64,000 nucleotides of DNA from Streptomyces sp. 35G-GA-8 (GTDB lineage Bacteria > Actinomycetota > Actinomycetes > Streptomycetales > Streptomycetaceae). Numbering within the stretch: the first letter of the stretch is position 1; each line of letters starts with the position of its first letter. Below the pieces are notes generated by a model. The model searched no databases. It saw nothing but the letters and a program-made list of their open reading frames with translations, and was not told where the DNA came from. Where the stretch lies: the NCBI RefSeq assembly GCF_023534745.1, contig NZ_JAMHJQ010000007.1, positions 112,497 to 176,496 of the forward strand. Direction: 5' to 3'. This document shows positions 31,952 through 41,423 of this stretch, one piece after another. Both the position numbers and the translations under genes were made by a program.

Positions 31952-34016
31952 GCGTGCTGCCCCCGTCGTCTTCCATGATCTCTCCTGTCGCCGTGTTCAC
32001 GGCGGGTGCCGCCGGGGCCGCCTTGGCGAAGGCCACGACGACGGACTCGGCCGTTTTGCGACCCACGCCCGGAACCTCACAGATCTGGTCGATTGTCGCC
32101 TGCCGCAGCTTCTTCACCGAGCCGAAATGCTTGATCAGCGACTGTTTCCGGGACTCGCCGAGGCCGGGCACATCGTCCAGTGGGCTGGACCTGACGCGCT
32201 TGGCCCGCTTGGCCCGCTGGTACGTGATGGCGAAGCGGTGCGCCTCGTCCCGTACGCGCTGGAGCAGATAGAGCCCCTCGCTGGAGCGGGGCAGGACCAC
32301 CGGGTCGCTCTCGCCCGGCACCCAGACCTCTTCGAGGCGCTTGGCGAGACCGCAGACGGCGACATCGTCGATGCCCAGCTCGTCCAGGGCCCGCTGGGCC
32401 GCCGCGACCTGCGGCTGTCCGCCGTCGACGACCACCAGCTGGGGCGGGTAGGCGAAGCGCTTGGGGCGGCCGTCGTCCTCACGGCCGGGCTGTCCCAGCC
32501 GCTCCAGCGGGCCCGACCCGTCCGAGTGCGCCCCGGACTCCTCGGGCTCCCCGGACTCGTCGGACTCCTCGGACCGATCCTGCCGCTCCGGTTGCTCCGG
32601 CCACTCCCCGGTCCGCTCCTTCTCCTGGAGATAGCGCCGGAAGCGCCGCCCGATGACCTCGTGCATCGACCGGACGTCGTCCTGGCCCTCGAACCCCTTG
32701 ATCTGGAACCGGCGGTATTCACCCTTACGGGCGAGGCCGTCCTCGAAGACCACCATGGACGCCACGACATCGTCACCCTGGAGATGGGAGATGTCGTAGC
32801 ACTCGATGCGCAGCGGCGCGCTGTCCAGACCAAGGGCCTCGGCGATCTCCTCCAGGGCCCGGGAGCGGGTGGTGAGATCGCTGGCGCGCTTGGTCTTGTG
32901 CAGGACCAGCGACTGCTGGGCATTGCGCCCGACCGTCGCCATCAGGTCCTTCTTGTCACCGCGCTGCGGAATCCGCAGCGAGACCTGGGACCCGCGGCGC
33001 TCGCTGAGCCACTGGGCGACGGCCTCCGCGTCCTCCGGCAGGGCGGGGACGAGCACTTCCTTGGGGACGGCGTCGCCGCTCTCCTCCCCGTACAGCTGCT
33101 GGAGCGCGTGCTCGACGAGCCCCGCCGTCTCCACGGCCTCGACCTTGTCGGTGACCCAGCCGCGCTGTCCCCGCACCCGGCCGCCGCGGACATGGAAGAT
33201 CTGTACGGCGGCCTCCAGCTCGTCCTCGGCCACCGCGATGAGGTCCGCGTCCGTGGCGTCGGCGAGCACGACCGCGTTCTTCTCCATCGCGCGGCGGAGC
33301 GCGCCTATGTCGTCCCGCAGCCGGCCCGCCTTCTCGTACTCCATCTCCTCGGCGGCCTCCGTCATCCGCTGCTCGAGCCGGCGGATGTACGTGCCGGTGC
33401 GGCCGGCCATGAAGTCGCAGAACTCCTCGGCCAGTTCACGGTGTTCCTCGGGGGTGACCCGGCCGACGCAGGGCGCCGAGCACTTGCCGATGTAACCGAG
33501 GAGACAGGGGCGGCCGGTCCGCGCGGCGTTCTTGAACACCCCGGCGGAGCACGTCCGTACGGGAAAGACACGGAGCATCAGATCGACGGTCTCGCGGATG
33601 GCCCAGGCGTGTCCGTAGGGACCGAAGTAGCGCACGCCCTTCTTCTTGGCGCCGCGCATCACCTGGACCCGGGGGAACTCCTCGTTCAGCGTGACGGCGA
33701 GGAACGGATAGCTCTTGTCGTCGCGGTACTTGACGTTGAAGCGGGGGTCGTACTCCTTGATCCAGGAGTACTCCAGTTGAAGCGCCTCGACCTCGGTGGA
33801 GACGACGGTCCACTCGACGGACGCGGCGGTGGTGACCATGGTTCGGGTACGCGGGTGCAGACCCGCGAGATCCTGGAAGTAGTTGGCGAGCCGCTGCCGC
33901 AGGCTCTTCGCCTTCCCGACATAGATCACCCGCCGGTGGTCGTCACGGAACCTGTAGACCCCCGGCGAGTCGGGGATCTGTCCCGGCTTGGGGCGGTAGC
34001 TGGAGGGGTCGGCCAT
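31944..34016 (-). CDS. uvrC: Excinuclease ABC subunit C
   Basis: A 690-residue UvrC from ATG 34016 ([20 protein letters not shown]). The GIY-YIG nuclease is N-terminal ([20 protein letters not shown]), followed by a Cys cluster, a UVR motif near residue 200, the RNase H-like nuclease ([14 protein letters not shown]) and tandem helix-hairpin-helix motifs ([17 protein letters not shown]). An acidic Ser/Glu/Gly-rich insert of about 55 residues (about 463-518) interrupts the RNase H-like half. It cuts damaged DNA on both sides of a lesion, with UvrA and UvrB also encoded in this window. Confidence 0.96.
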   Translation of the reverse strand: MADPSSYRPKPGQIPDSPGVYRFRDDHRRVIYVGKAKSLRQRLANYFQDLAGLHPRTRTMVTTAASVEWTVVSTEVEALQLEYSWIKEYDPRFNVKYRDDKSYPFLAVTLNEEFPRVQVMRGAKKKGVRYFGPYGHAWAIRETVDLMLRVFPVRTCSAGVFKNAARTGRPCLLGYIGKCSAPCVGRVTPEEHRELAEEFCDFMAGRTGTYIRRLEQRMTEAAEEMEYEKAGRLRDDIGALRRAMEKNAVVLADATDADLIAVAEDELEAAVQIFHVRGGRVRGQRGWVTDKVEAVETAGLVEHALQQLYGEESGDAVPKEVLVPALPEDAEAVAQWLSERRGSQVSLRIPQRGDKKDLMATVGRNAQQSLVLHKTKRASDLTTRSRALEEIAEALGLDSAPLRIECYDISHLQGDDVVASMVVFEDGLARKGEYRRFQIKGFEGQDDVRSMHEVIGRRFRRYLQEKERTGEWPEQPERQDRSEESDESGEPEESGAHSDGSGPLERLGQPGREDDGRPKRFAYPPQLVVVDGGQPQVAAAQRALDELGIDDVAVCGLAKRLEEVWVPGESDPVVLPRSSEGLYLLQRVRDEAHRFAITYQRAKRAKRVRSSPLDDVPGLGESRKQSLIKHFGSVKKLRQATIDQICEVPGVGRKTAESVVVAFAKAAPAAPAVNTATGEIMEDDGGSTHD

Positions 34017-34077
34017 GCCGTCCACCCTACTGTCGGGGACCGACAGCAGGGCCCGGCCGGGGTACCCCCCGGGACCG

Positions 34078-34506
34078 TCAGGCCCGGGGCCCCGCGATGA
34101 GCTTGCCGCCCTCCGCCGTGACCGGGACCTCGGGCAGTGACGCGGTCGCCGGTCCCTGTATGGCCTTGCCGGTGGTGACATCGAACTTGCTGCCGTGGCA
34201 CGGGCAGTCACCCACCGTGCCCTCCAGCTTCTCCAGGAGACAGCCCGCGTGGGTGCACTGCGCGCTGAACGCCTTGTACTCCCCCTTCGCGGGGCAGCTC
34301 ACCACCAGCCGCTGGTCCCGGTAGAGCTTCGCGCCGCCGACCGGCACATCCGCCGCCGCGCCGAGGTCGACGGGTGCGGTGGGGGTGGGGTTCTCGGCGT
34401 GGCCCAGCTTCGATCCGGTGGAGCAGGCCGCCACCCCCAGCCCGGCCGCACCGGCGAGCGCGGCGCCCTTCAGCACGGTGCGGCGAGGGGCGGACGGGCC
34501 GGCCAT
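34078..34506 (-). CDS. Secreted Rieske [2Fe-2S] lipoprotein
   Basis: A 142-residue protein from ATG 34506 ([20 protein letters not shown]) with TGGAG five bases upstream. The N-terminus has a twin-arginine-like RR-TVLKG motif, a hydrophobic stretch and a lipobox LGVAAC, so it is likely exported folded through Tat and lipid-anchored. The Rieske ligands are in CTHAGCLL and CPCHGSKFD. Electron partner unknown. It lies 61 bp upstream of uvrC on the same strand. Confidence 0.9.
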   Translation of the reverse strand: MAGPSAPRRTVLKGAALAGAAGLGVAACSTGSKLGHAENPTPTAPVDLGAAADVPVGGAKLYRDQRLVVSCPAKGEYKAFSAQCTHAGCLLEKLEGTVGDCPCHGSKFDVTTGKAIQGPATASLPEVPVTAEGGKLIAGPRA

Positions 34507-34571
34507 GATGGCTCCACTGGGTCGGAGGTCGGTGACATACGCGACGATACCGGGGCCGTTCCGGCGGCCCT

Positions 34572-35516
34572 TCAGCGGCTGTCTTCTCGGCGGCGGGCGC
34601 CCGTGCGGCGCCCGCCCCCGAGGAACGCCCCGACCGCCGTCCGGAAGCCCTCCGGGTCCTCGGTCCAGGGCAGGTGTCCGGCGCCCGCCAGCGTCGTCCT
34701 CGTCACGTCGGGGAGCGCGCTCTCCAGCGAATCCACGGACCACCGGGGCCGGATGTCGTCCTCCCCGTCCACGATCAGTACGGGGACCCGCAGGGCGGCG
34801 CACCGCTCCCGGAGCCCGCGGGTGGCCTCGGGCCGTCGCAGCTCCGCGCCGATGGTGGCGTTGCAGGCGTGGTTGACGCCGAACCACGGGGTCGCCATGG
34901 CCTCGGCGTGCGCGAGGGCGCGGTCGCGATCGGTGAAGTCCACCGACCACTGGAGGATCGCGTACTCCCGGTCCTGCGCGTCCGTACGGCCGTCGCCGAG
35001 GCCGCGCAGTTCCTCCCAGTGTTCCCGGTGGTCCCGGCGCTCACCGAGCCTACGGAGGAACGCCTCCTTGTACGCCGGATGCCAGGTGGAGTCGGCGTCG
35101 ATGCCGGTGCCCGCGACATAGATCAGCCCGCTGACCCGGGCGGGATGCGCCAGTGCGTACGCGAGGGCCAGCCGCGCGCCCCAGGAGTGGCCGAGCAGCG
35201 TGACCCGGTCCAGCCCGAAGTGGCGCCGGACGGCGTCGAGATCGGCCACGGAGCGGTCGGTGCTGTACGGCCCCGAGCGCTGGGAGCGGCCGCAGCCCCG
35301 CTGGTCCCAGCGGTACGCCGGGGTGCCGGGGAGCAGCGCGGCCGGCTCCTCCAGGGTGTCCCAGAGGCCCGGCCCGCCATGGCAGAGGATCACCGGCTCT
35401 CCGGCGCCGCCGCCCGTGCGGGATGCGCCACCGCCCGTGCGGGTGGCCCAGAGCCGTACCCCGTCGTCCGTCGGAACCGTCTCGTCCCTGTCGCCCGTCA
35501 CGGCTGTCTCGTCCAT
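34572..35516 (-). CDS. Alpha/beta hydrolase, proline iminopeptidase-like
   Basis: A 314-residue hydrolase. The oxyanion motif HGGPGLWD, the DQRGCGRS motif typical of S33 proline iminopeptidases, the nucleophile elbow LLGHSWGARL and the terminal His in GAGHLPWTEDPEGF are all present, with Asp in IVDGEDDIRP. A Gly/Arg-rich duplicated segment (TGGGASRTGGGAG) lies near residue 30. It is cytoplasmic (no signal). Substrate is not certain; release of N-terminal proline is the best guess. Confidence 0.85.
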   Translation of the reverse strand: MDETAVTGDRDETVPTDDGVRLWATRTGGGASRTGGGAGEPVILCHGGPGLWDTLEEPAALLPGTPAYRWDQRGCGRSQRSGPYSTDRSVADLDAVRRHFGLDRVTLLGHSWGARLALAYALAHPARVSGLIYVAGTGIDADSTWHPAYKEAFLRRLGERRDHREHWEELRGLGDGRTDAQDREYAILQWSVDFTDRDRALAHAEAMATPWFGVNHACNATIGAELRRPEATRGLRERCAALRVPVLIVDGEDDIRPRWSVDSLESALPDVTRTTLAGAGHLPWTEDPEGFRTAVGAFLGGGRRTGARRREDSR

Positions 35517-35619
35517 CCCAGGATTGTGCCGAGTCCGGGAGGGACGGGACAGCCGCTTGACGAGGCGGAGCCGGTGCGGGAGACGCGCGCCTGTGCGGGA
35601 GACGCGCCGGGTCAGGGGG

Positions 35620-38580
35620 TCAGGCGCGGCGCGAGCGCGCGGCGGTCTTCTTCGCCGCCACCGCCTTGGCCGGCGCCTTCTTGGCCGCCGTCTTCCGCGT
35701 CGTGGCCTTCTTCATCGGCGCCGCGTCGCTGATGCTCTCGGCGTCCAGGATGTCCCGCAGGAACTTTCCGGTGTGGCTGGCCGGGACACCGGCCACCTGC
35801 TCCGGGGTGCCCTCCGCGATCACCAGACCGCCGCCGTTGCCGCCCTCCGGTCCCATGTCGATCACCCAGTCCGCCGTCTTGATGACGTCCAGGTTGTGCT
35901 CGATCACGATCACCGTGTTGCCCTTCTCGACCAGTCCGGAGAGCACCGTGATCAGCTTGCTGATGTCCTCGAAGTGCAGACCGGTCGTCGGCTCGTCCAG
36001 GACGTAGACCGTGCGGCCGGTGGAGCGCTTCTGCAGCTCGCTCGACAGCTTCACCCGCTGCGCCTCACCGCCCGAGAGGGTCGGCGCGGACTGGCCCAGC
36101 CGGACATACCCGAGGCCGACCTCGTTGAGCGTCCTGAGGTGCCGCGAGATGGTCGGGACGGCCTCGAAGAAGTCCAGGGCCTCCTCGATCGGCATGTCCA
36201 GGACCTCGGCGATGGACTTGCCCTTGTAGTGGACCTCCAGGGTCTCCCGGTTGTAGCGGGCTCCATGGCAGACCTCGCACGGGACATAGACGTCCGGCAG
36301 GAAGTTCATCTCGATCTTGATCGTGCCGTCACCCGAGCAGTTCTCGCAGCGACCGCCCTTGACGTTGAAGGAGAAGCGTCCGGGGAGGTAGCCGCGGACC
36401 TTGGCCTCCATCGTCTCGGCGAAGAGCTTGCGGACATGGTCGAAGACACCGGTGTACGTGGCCGGGTTGGAGCGGGGCGTACGGCCGATGGGCGACTGGT
36501 CGACATGGACGACCTTGTCGACCAGATCGTCGCCGTCGACCCGGGTGTGCCGGCCGGGCACCGACTTCGCGCCGTTCAGCTCGCGCGCCAGATGCGTATA
36601 GAGGATGTCGTTGACCAGCGTCGACTTACCGGAGCCCGAGACTCCGGTGATGGCCGTGAACACACCCAGCGGGAAGGACACATCGATGTCCCGCAGATTG
36701 TTCTCCCGGGCGCCGTGCACGGTGAGCTGCCGGCCCGGGTCGATCGGCCGGCGGATGCCCGGGGTCGGGATGGCCTTCTTCCCGGAGAGGTACTGGCCGG
36801 TCATCGACTCCTTGTTGGCCAGCAGCCCCTTCAACGGTCCCGAGTGCACGACCTTGCCGCCGTGCTCACCGGCGCCGGGGCCGATGTCGACCACCCAGTC
36901 GGCCACCTTGATGGTGTCCTCGTCGTGCTCCACGACGATCAGGGTGTTGCCCATGTCACGCAGCCTGACCAGGGTCTCGATCAGCCGGTGGTTGTCCCGC
37001 TGGTGCAGACCGATGGACGGCTCGTCCAGTACGTACAGCACCCCGACCAGCCCCGAGCCGATCTGCGTCGCGAGCCGGATCCGCTGGGCCTCGCCGCCGG
37101 AGAGGGTCCCGGCCGCGCGGTTCAGCGAGAGATAGTCCAGGCCCACGTCGACCAGGAACTTCAGCCGCTCGTTGACCTCCTTGAGCACCCGCTCGGCGAT
37201 CGTCTTGTCACGGTCGTTCAGCTTGAGCTCGGCCAGGAAGTCGGCGCAGTCGCTGATCGACAGCGCGGAGACCTCGGCGATGGACTTCTCCATGACCGTG
37301 ACCGCCAGGACGATCGGCTTGAGCCGGGTGCCCTCACAGGTCGGGCAGGGCACCTCGCGCATATAGCCCTCGAAGCGCTCCCTGCTGGTGTCGCTCTCCG
37401 CCTCCGTGTGCCGCCGCTTGACGAAGGAGACCGCTCCCTCGAAGGCGGGGCTGGTGTAGGCGCGCTCGCGGCCGTACCGGTTCCGGTAGCGGACCTCGAC
37501 CTGGGTCTTGTGGCCGTACAGCAGGGCCTTCCTGGCGCGCTGCGGCAGTCCGGCCCACGGGATGTCCGTACGGAATCCGAGCGCCTTGGCGAGGCCGCCG
37601 ATCTGCCGCCCGAAGTACTCCTTCGTATGGCCGTGGGACCAGGGGTGGATGGCGCCCTCGTCGAGGGACTTCTCCTCGTCGGGGACGATCAGCTCCGGGT
37701 CGACCTCCATGCGCGTACCGATACCGGTGCAGTCGGGGCACGCGCCGAAGGGCGAGTTGAAGGAGAAGGAGCGGGGCTCCAGCTCCTCGAAGGAGAGATC
37801 GTCGTACGGGCAGTACAGATGCTCGGAGTACATCCGCTCGCGCTCGGGGTCGTCCTCGGGGAGATCCACGAAGTCGAGCACGACCATGCCGCCGGAGAGA
37901 CCGAGCGCGGTCTCGACCGAGTCGGTCAGCCGGCGCTTGGCGCTGTCCTTCACCGTGAGGCGGTCGACCACCACCTCGATGGTGTGCTTCTCCTGCTTCT
38001 TGAGCTTGGGCGGCTCGCTGAGCTGGATCGTCTGCCCGTCGACCCTGGCCCGGCTGTAGCCCTTGGTCTGGAGATCGGCGAAGAGATCGACGAACTCGCC
38101 CTTGCGCTCACGGATGAGCGGCGAGAGGACCTGGAACCTGCTGCCCTCCGGCAGTTCGAGCACCCGGTCCACGATGGCCTGTGGCGACTGCCGGGAGATC
38201 GGCCGGCCGCACTCGGGGCAGTGCGGCTTGCCGATCCTGGCGAAGAGCAGCCGGAGGTAGTCGTAGACCTCGGTGATCGTGCCGACCGTCGAGCGCGGGT
38301 TGCGCGAGGTCGACTTCTGGTCGATGGAGACTGCCGGGGAGAGCCCCTCGATGAAGTCGACATCCGGCTTGTCCATCTGACCGAGGAACTGCCGGGCGTA
38401 CGAGGAAAGGGACTCCACGTACCGGCGCTGTCCCTCGGCGAAGATCGTGTCGAACGCGAGAGAGGACTTGCCCGACCCGGAGAGCCCGGTGAAGACGATG
38501 AGGGAGTCACGGGGGAGGTCGAGCGACACGTTCTTGAGATTGTGCTCGCGCGCGCCACGGACGATGAGACGGTCGGCCAC
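35620..38580 (-). CDS. uvrA: Excinuclease ABC subunit A
   Basis: A 986-residue UvrA from GTG 38580 ([20 protein letters not shown]); GTG 38592 is an in-frame alternative but lies directly against the AGAAAGG. Two ABC ATPase modules are complete: Walker [16 protein letters not shown] and [15 protein letters not shown], signatures [12 protein letters not shown] and [12 protein letters not shown], and zinc modules beginning HCPECG and [10 protein letters not shown]. The last 30 residues are a Lys/Ala-rich histone-H1-like tail ([17 protein letters not shown]). It is the damage sensor of nucleotide excision repair. Confidence 0.96.
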   Translation of the reverse strand: MADRLIVRGAREHNLKNVSLDLPRDSLIVFTGLSGSGKSSLAFDTIFAEGQRRYVESLSSYARQFLGQMDKPDVDFIEGLSPAVSIDQKSTSRNPRSTVGTITEVYDYLRLLFARIGKPHCPECGRPISRQSPQAIVDRVLELPEGSRFQVLSPLIRERKGEFVDLFADLQTKGYSRARVDGQTIQLSEPPKLKKQEKHTIEVVVDRLTVKDSAKRRLTDSVETALGLSGGMVVLDFVDLPEDDPERERMYSEHLYCPYDDLSFEELEPRSFSFNSPFGACPDCTGIGTRMEVDPELIVPDEEKSLDEGAIHPWSHGHTKEYFGRQIGGLAKALGFRTDIPWAGLPQRARKALLYGHKTQVEVRYRNRYGRERAYTSPAFEGAVSFVKRRHTEAESDTSRERFEGYMREVPCPTCEGTRLKPIVLAVTVMEKSIAEVSALSISDCADFLAELKLNDRDKTIAERVLKEVNERLKFLVDVGLDYLSLNRAAGTLSGGEAQRIRLATQIGSGLVGVLYVLDEPSIGLHQRDNHRLIETLVRLRDMGNTLIVVEHDEDTIKVADWVVDIGPGAGEHGGKVVHSGPLKGLLANKESMTGQYLSGKKAIPTPGIRRPIDPGRQLTVHGARENNLRDIDVSFPLGVFTAITGVSGSGKSTLVNDILYTHLARELNGAKSVPGRHTRVDGDDLVDKVVHVDQSPIGRTPRSNPATYTGVFDHVRKLFAETMEAKVRGYLPGRFSFNVKGGRCENCSGDGTIKIEMNFLPDVYVPCEVCHGARYNRETLEVHYKGKSIAEVLDMPIEEALDFFEAVPTISRHLRTLNEVGLGYVRLGQSAPTLSGGEAQRVKLSSELQKRSTGRTVYVLDEPTTGLHFEDISKLITVLSGLVEKGNTVIVIEHNLDVIKTADWVIDMGPEGGNGGGLVIAEGTPEQVAGVPASHTGKFLRDILDAESISDAAPMKKATTRKTAAKKAPAKAVAAKKTAARSRRA

Positions 38581-38772
38581 GCCGGTCCGCACCTTTCTGA
38601 AGAGAACCAGGGGCGGAGCCCCCTTCCCACACTAATGGGGGTCGCCAGAACGATGGATGTGCCAGTGGTCGATTGCCGGGCTTCGGAGCGCCGGGCGGGA
38701 TTGCCTATATGCCAGGATGCCTCCCCTGAGCCTATAGCACGTGCATTCGATTTACGGCGGCCCTGCGCCGTC

Positions 38773-38801
38773 TTCACCCGATCGGGTGGCGGCGCTATCG
38801 T
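38773..38801 (+). promoter_or_regulatory. Promoter of the mycothiol-dependent enzyme gene (leaderless)
   Basis: TTCACC (38773-38778), a 17-bp spacer and TATCGT (38796-38801), then seven bases to ATG 38809. The start codon would coincide with the transcription start, and no ribosome-binding site is visible. Confidence 0.45.
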
Positions 38802-38808
38802 CGGCGGC

Positions 38809-39495
38809 ATGATCGATCACGAGCGTGACCTGGCGGCTGTACGTGAGGCGACGGACCGGCTCCTCAGCGCAGCCGCCGAACTGGACAACGCGGCCCTCGC
38901 CGCGCCGTCACGGCTCCCGGGCTGGAGCCGGGGACATGTGCTGGCACATCTCGCCAGGAACGCGGACGCACTGGTCAATGTGCTCGAAGGCCGGCCCATG
39001 TACCGCGACGCCGAAACGCGCGACGCCGACATCGAGCGGGACGCGGCGCGACCTCTGGACGTCCAGCTCACCGATGTACGTAACACCGCCGAGGCCTTCC
39101 AGCATTCCGCGGCCGCCCCCGCGGACTGGACGCGCGTCGTCACGATGCGCAATGGCGTCACGGATGTGGCGGCCCGCCTTCCGTTCCGCCGGCTGATCGA
39201 GATCGAGCTGCACCATGTCGATCTCGGCATCGGCCGCGAGCTGGAGGATCTGTCCGAGGAGTTCACCGAGCGCGAGACCGCCTTCCTCGTGGAGCGGTTC
39301 TCCGGGAACGCCGCGGTCCCGCCGCTGGCCCTGACCGCGACCGACGGGCGGACCTGGCGCACGGGTGGTACGGAGGGCACCCCGCTCGCCGTGAGCGGAC
39401 CGGCCCCGGACCTGATGGGCTGGCTCGCGGGCCGCGGGGACGGGACCACGCTGAAGTCTCCGGACGGCCCCCTGCCCGTACTGCCCCCGCTATAG
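38809..39495 (+). CDS. Maleylpyruvate isomerase-family mycothiol-dependent enzyme
   Basis: A 228-residue protein of the DinB/MDMPI fold, starting MIDHERDLAAVREATDRLLS. GHVLAHLARNADALVN and EIELHHVDLGIG supply the metal-binding histidines of this family. The C-terminal domain (DGRTWRTGGTEGTPLAVSG) is the usual MDMPI C-domain. These enzymes use mycothiol, the actinobacterial thiol, in isomerase or S-transferase reactions. The next gene starts 10 bp downstream. Confidence 0.88.
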   Translation: MIDHERDLAAVREATDRLLSAAAELDNAALAAPSRLPGWSRGHVLAHLARNADALVNVLEGRPMYRDAETRDADIERDAARPLDVQLTDVRNTAEAFQHSAAAPADWTRVVTMRNGVTDVAARLPFRRLIEIELHHVDLGIGRELEDLSEEFTERETAFLVERFSGNAAVPPLALTATDGRTWRTGGTEGTPLAVSGPAPDLMGWLAGRGDGTTLKSPDGPLPVLPPL

Positions 39496-39505
39496 GCTGA
39501 TCCGT

Positions 39506-40159
39506 ATGACGTACAGCGGAGCGGTGAAGGTCGGCGGACCGGCGGACGTGCATGAACTGCCCGCCCTGATGATCTCCAAGGTCGCCGTCGGGCCGATGGA
39601 CAACAACGCCTATCTGCTGCGCTGCCGGGCCACCGGTGAGCAGCTGCTGATCGACGCGGCCAATGACGCCGGCACGTTGCTCACACTGATCGGTGACGAC
39701 GGCATCGCGTCCGTCGTCACCACGCACCGCCATGGCGACCACTGGCAGGCGCTGGCGGAGGTCGTGGCGGCCACGGGCGCGCGGACGTACGCGGGGCGCT
39801 ACGACGCCGAGGCCATCCCCGTGCCCACCGATGTCCCGGTCGAGGACGGGGACACGATCCGGGTCGGTGAGATCGAACTCACCGCCCTGCATCTGGTGGG
39901 CCACACCCCGGGCTCGATCGTGCTGGTCTACGACGACCCGCACGACCACGCGCATCTGTTCACGGGCGACTGTCTGTTCCCCGGCGGCCCCGGGAAGACC
40001 GGGACCCCCGCGGACTTCACGAGCCTGATGGACGGGATCGAGACCAAGATCTTCGCGACCCTGCCGGACGAGGCGTGGATCTACCCCGGCCATGGCAACG
40101 ACTCCACCCTCGGCGCCGAGCGCCCGCACCTCGCGGCCTGGCGGCTGCGCGGCTGGTGA
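39506..40159 (+). CDS. Metallo-beta-lactamase-fold hydrolase (glyoxalase II-like)
   Basis: A 217-residue MBL-fold enzyme. Metal ligands are in TTHRHGDHWQAL (HxHxDH), LVGHTPGSIVL and FTGDCLFPGG; the final PGHGNDSTLG is also typical. The length and motifs are close to glyoxalase II and related mycothiol conjugate hydrolases. It is next to a mycothiol-dependent enzyme, which suggests a thiol-detoxification pair; that link is an inference. Confidence 0.88.
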   Translation: MTYSGAVKVGGPADVHELPALMISKVAVGPMDNNAYLLRCRATGEQLLIDAANDAGTLLTLIGDDGIASVVTTHRHGDHWQALAEVVAATGARTYAGRYDAEAIPVPTDVPVEDGDTIRVGEIELTALHLVGHTPGSIVLVYDDPHDHAHLFTGDCLFPGGPGKTGTPADFTSLMDGIETKIFATLPDEAWIYPGHGNDSTLGAERPHLAAWRLRGW

Positions 40160-40264
40160 CCCGCCGCTGACGAGCGGGGGTCGTCGCAGTGAGGCCGTCG
40201 CAGCCGGGGGCGGCCCGCCGATAACCACTCGATCCCTGGTGGGCCGCGTCCCTACGATCGCGCC

Positions 40265-41311
40265 ATGCCGATCCCCGCGTATCCGCCCAAGCCCCGTCCC
40301 GGCGACCGGATCGGGGTGGTCTCGCCGTCCTCCGGGCTGCCGGGGCAGTTCCCGCTGCCGTACGAACTGGGTCTCGACCGGCTGGCGAAGGACTTCGGAC
40401 TGGTGCCCGTCGAGTATCCGGCGACCCGGAAGATGGGGTCGACGCCACAGGAACGGGCCGACGACCTCCACGCCGCCTTCGCGGACCCGACGGTCAAGGC
40501 GGTGATGGCGAGCATCGGCGGGGACGATCAGATCACCGTACTGCCGCTGCTGGACCGGGAATTGATCCGGGCCCACCCCAAGCCGTTCTTCGGCTTCAGC
40601 GACAACACCAATCTGCTGGCGTATCTGTGGAACACCGGGATCGTCGGCTATCACGGCGCGAGCGTGATGTGCGAGCTGGGCCGGCCGGGTGCGATGGATC
40701 CGCTCACCGCGGAGTCCCTGCGGGCCGCGCTGTTCACCTGCGGCCCGTACGAGCTGCGCCCCGCCGAGCGATTCCGCGATGTGGACGGCGACTGGGCGGA
40801 CCCGGCGAGGCTCGCGGTCGAGCCGGAGACCCGGGCGGGCGACGGCTGGACCCTGCACGGGCCGGAGCGGGTGGTGGAGGGCCCCAGCTGGGGCGGGAAT
40901 CTGGAGATCCTCTCCTGGCTGCTGATGGCGGACCGGGAGATTCAGGCCGACCTCTCCGCCTACGACGGCTGTGTGCTGCTGCTGGAGACCTCGGAGGAGA
41001 TGCCGGCCGCCGAGGAGGTGTTCCGGATCCTGCGGAACATGGGCGAACGCGATCTGCTGCGGCGCTTCCCCGCCCTGCTGATGGCGCGTCCCAAGACATG
41101 GTCGTTCGCGCGGCCCCACGGCCCGGAGGAGGCGGCCCGGTACGCGCACGAACAGCGGGCGGCGGTCCTGCGCGCGCTGGCGGCGTACGCCCCGGACACC
41201 ATGGCCGTCTTCGATGTGGACTTCGGCCACACCGACCCTCAGCTGGTCATCCCGTACGGCGGCACGGTGCGGGTGGACGGGCCCGCGCGGCGTATCAGCG
41301 TCACGTACTGA
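40265..41311 (+). CDS. S66-family carboxypeptidase (LdcA/MccF-like)
   Basis: A 348-residue cytoplasmic serine peptidase. The substrate loop SIGGDDQITVLP, the nucleophile elbow FFGFSDNTNLL, the Glu in LLLETSEE and the His in DFGHTDPQLVI make up the S66 Ser-Glu-His set. WGGNLEILSWLL is also conserved. The sequence is nearer the MccF-like branch, which cleaves microcin C-type adenylates, than classical muramoyl-tetrapeptide LD-carboxypeptidase, but the two cannot be separated from sequence alone. A TACGAT box lies six bases before the ATG, so the mRNA may be leaderless. Confidence 0.87.
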   Translation: MPIPAYPPKPRPGDRIGVVSPSSGLPGQFPLPYELGLDRLAKDFGLVPVEYPATRKMGSTPQERADDLHAAFADPTVKAVMASIGGDDQITVLPLLDRELIRAHPKPFFGFSDNTNLLAYLWNTGIVGYHGASVMCELGRPGAMDPLTAESLRAALFTCGPYELRPAERFRDVDGDWADPARLAVEPETRAGDGWTLHGPERVVEGPSWGGNLEILSWLLMADREIQADLSAYDGCVLLLETSEEMPAAEEVFRILRNMGERDLLRRFPALLMARPKTWSFARPHGPEEAARYAHEQRAAVLRALAAYAPDTMAVFDVDFGHTDPQLVIPYGGTVRVDGPARRISVTY

Positions 41312-41350
41312 GGCCGGGTACCGAGCCGTACGGAAAGGCTGTACGGGAAC

Positions 41351-41399
41351 GCGGAAGGGGGCGAGCGGCAGTGCTGCCGCCCGCCCCCTCCTTTTCCGC
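41351..41399. terminator. Strong bidirectional terminator between the S66 gene and terC
   Basis: A nested stem: GCGGAA/TTCCGC outside (41351-41356 with 41394-41399), GGGGGCG/CGCCCCC (41357-41363 with 41382-41388), and GCGGCA/TGCCGC (41365-41370 with 41375-41380) around GTGC. It includes a short T-run. A 14-bp direct repeat CGCGAGGATCAGGC follows at 41398 and 41416 and covers the terC stop. Confidence 0.85.
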
Positions 41400-41423
41400 G
41401 AGGATCAGGCTGTCACGCGAGGA

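Noticed and set aside
38593-38808. SOS (LexA) boxes upstream of uvrA and uvrB
   Set aside because: I found no full GAAC-N4-GTTC palindrome. TCGAACGTACG near 47690 is a half match inside the uvrB coding sequence.
35200-39495. A 1,431-codon open frame on the plus strand opposite uvrA
   Set aside because: Its first 1,200 codons are the antisense image of uvrA, kept open by high GC at third positions. Only the last 228 codons (from ATG 38809) are a real gene.
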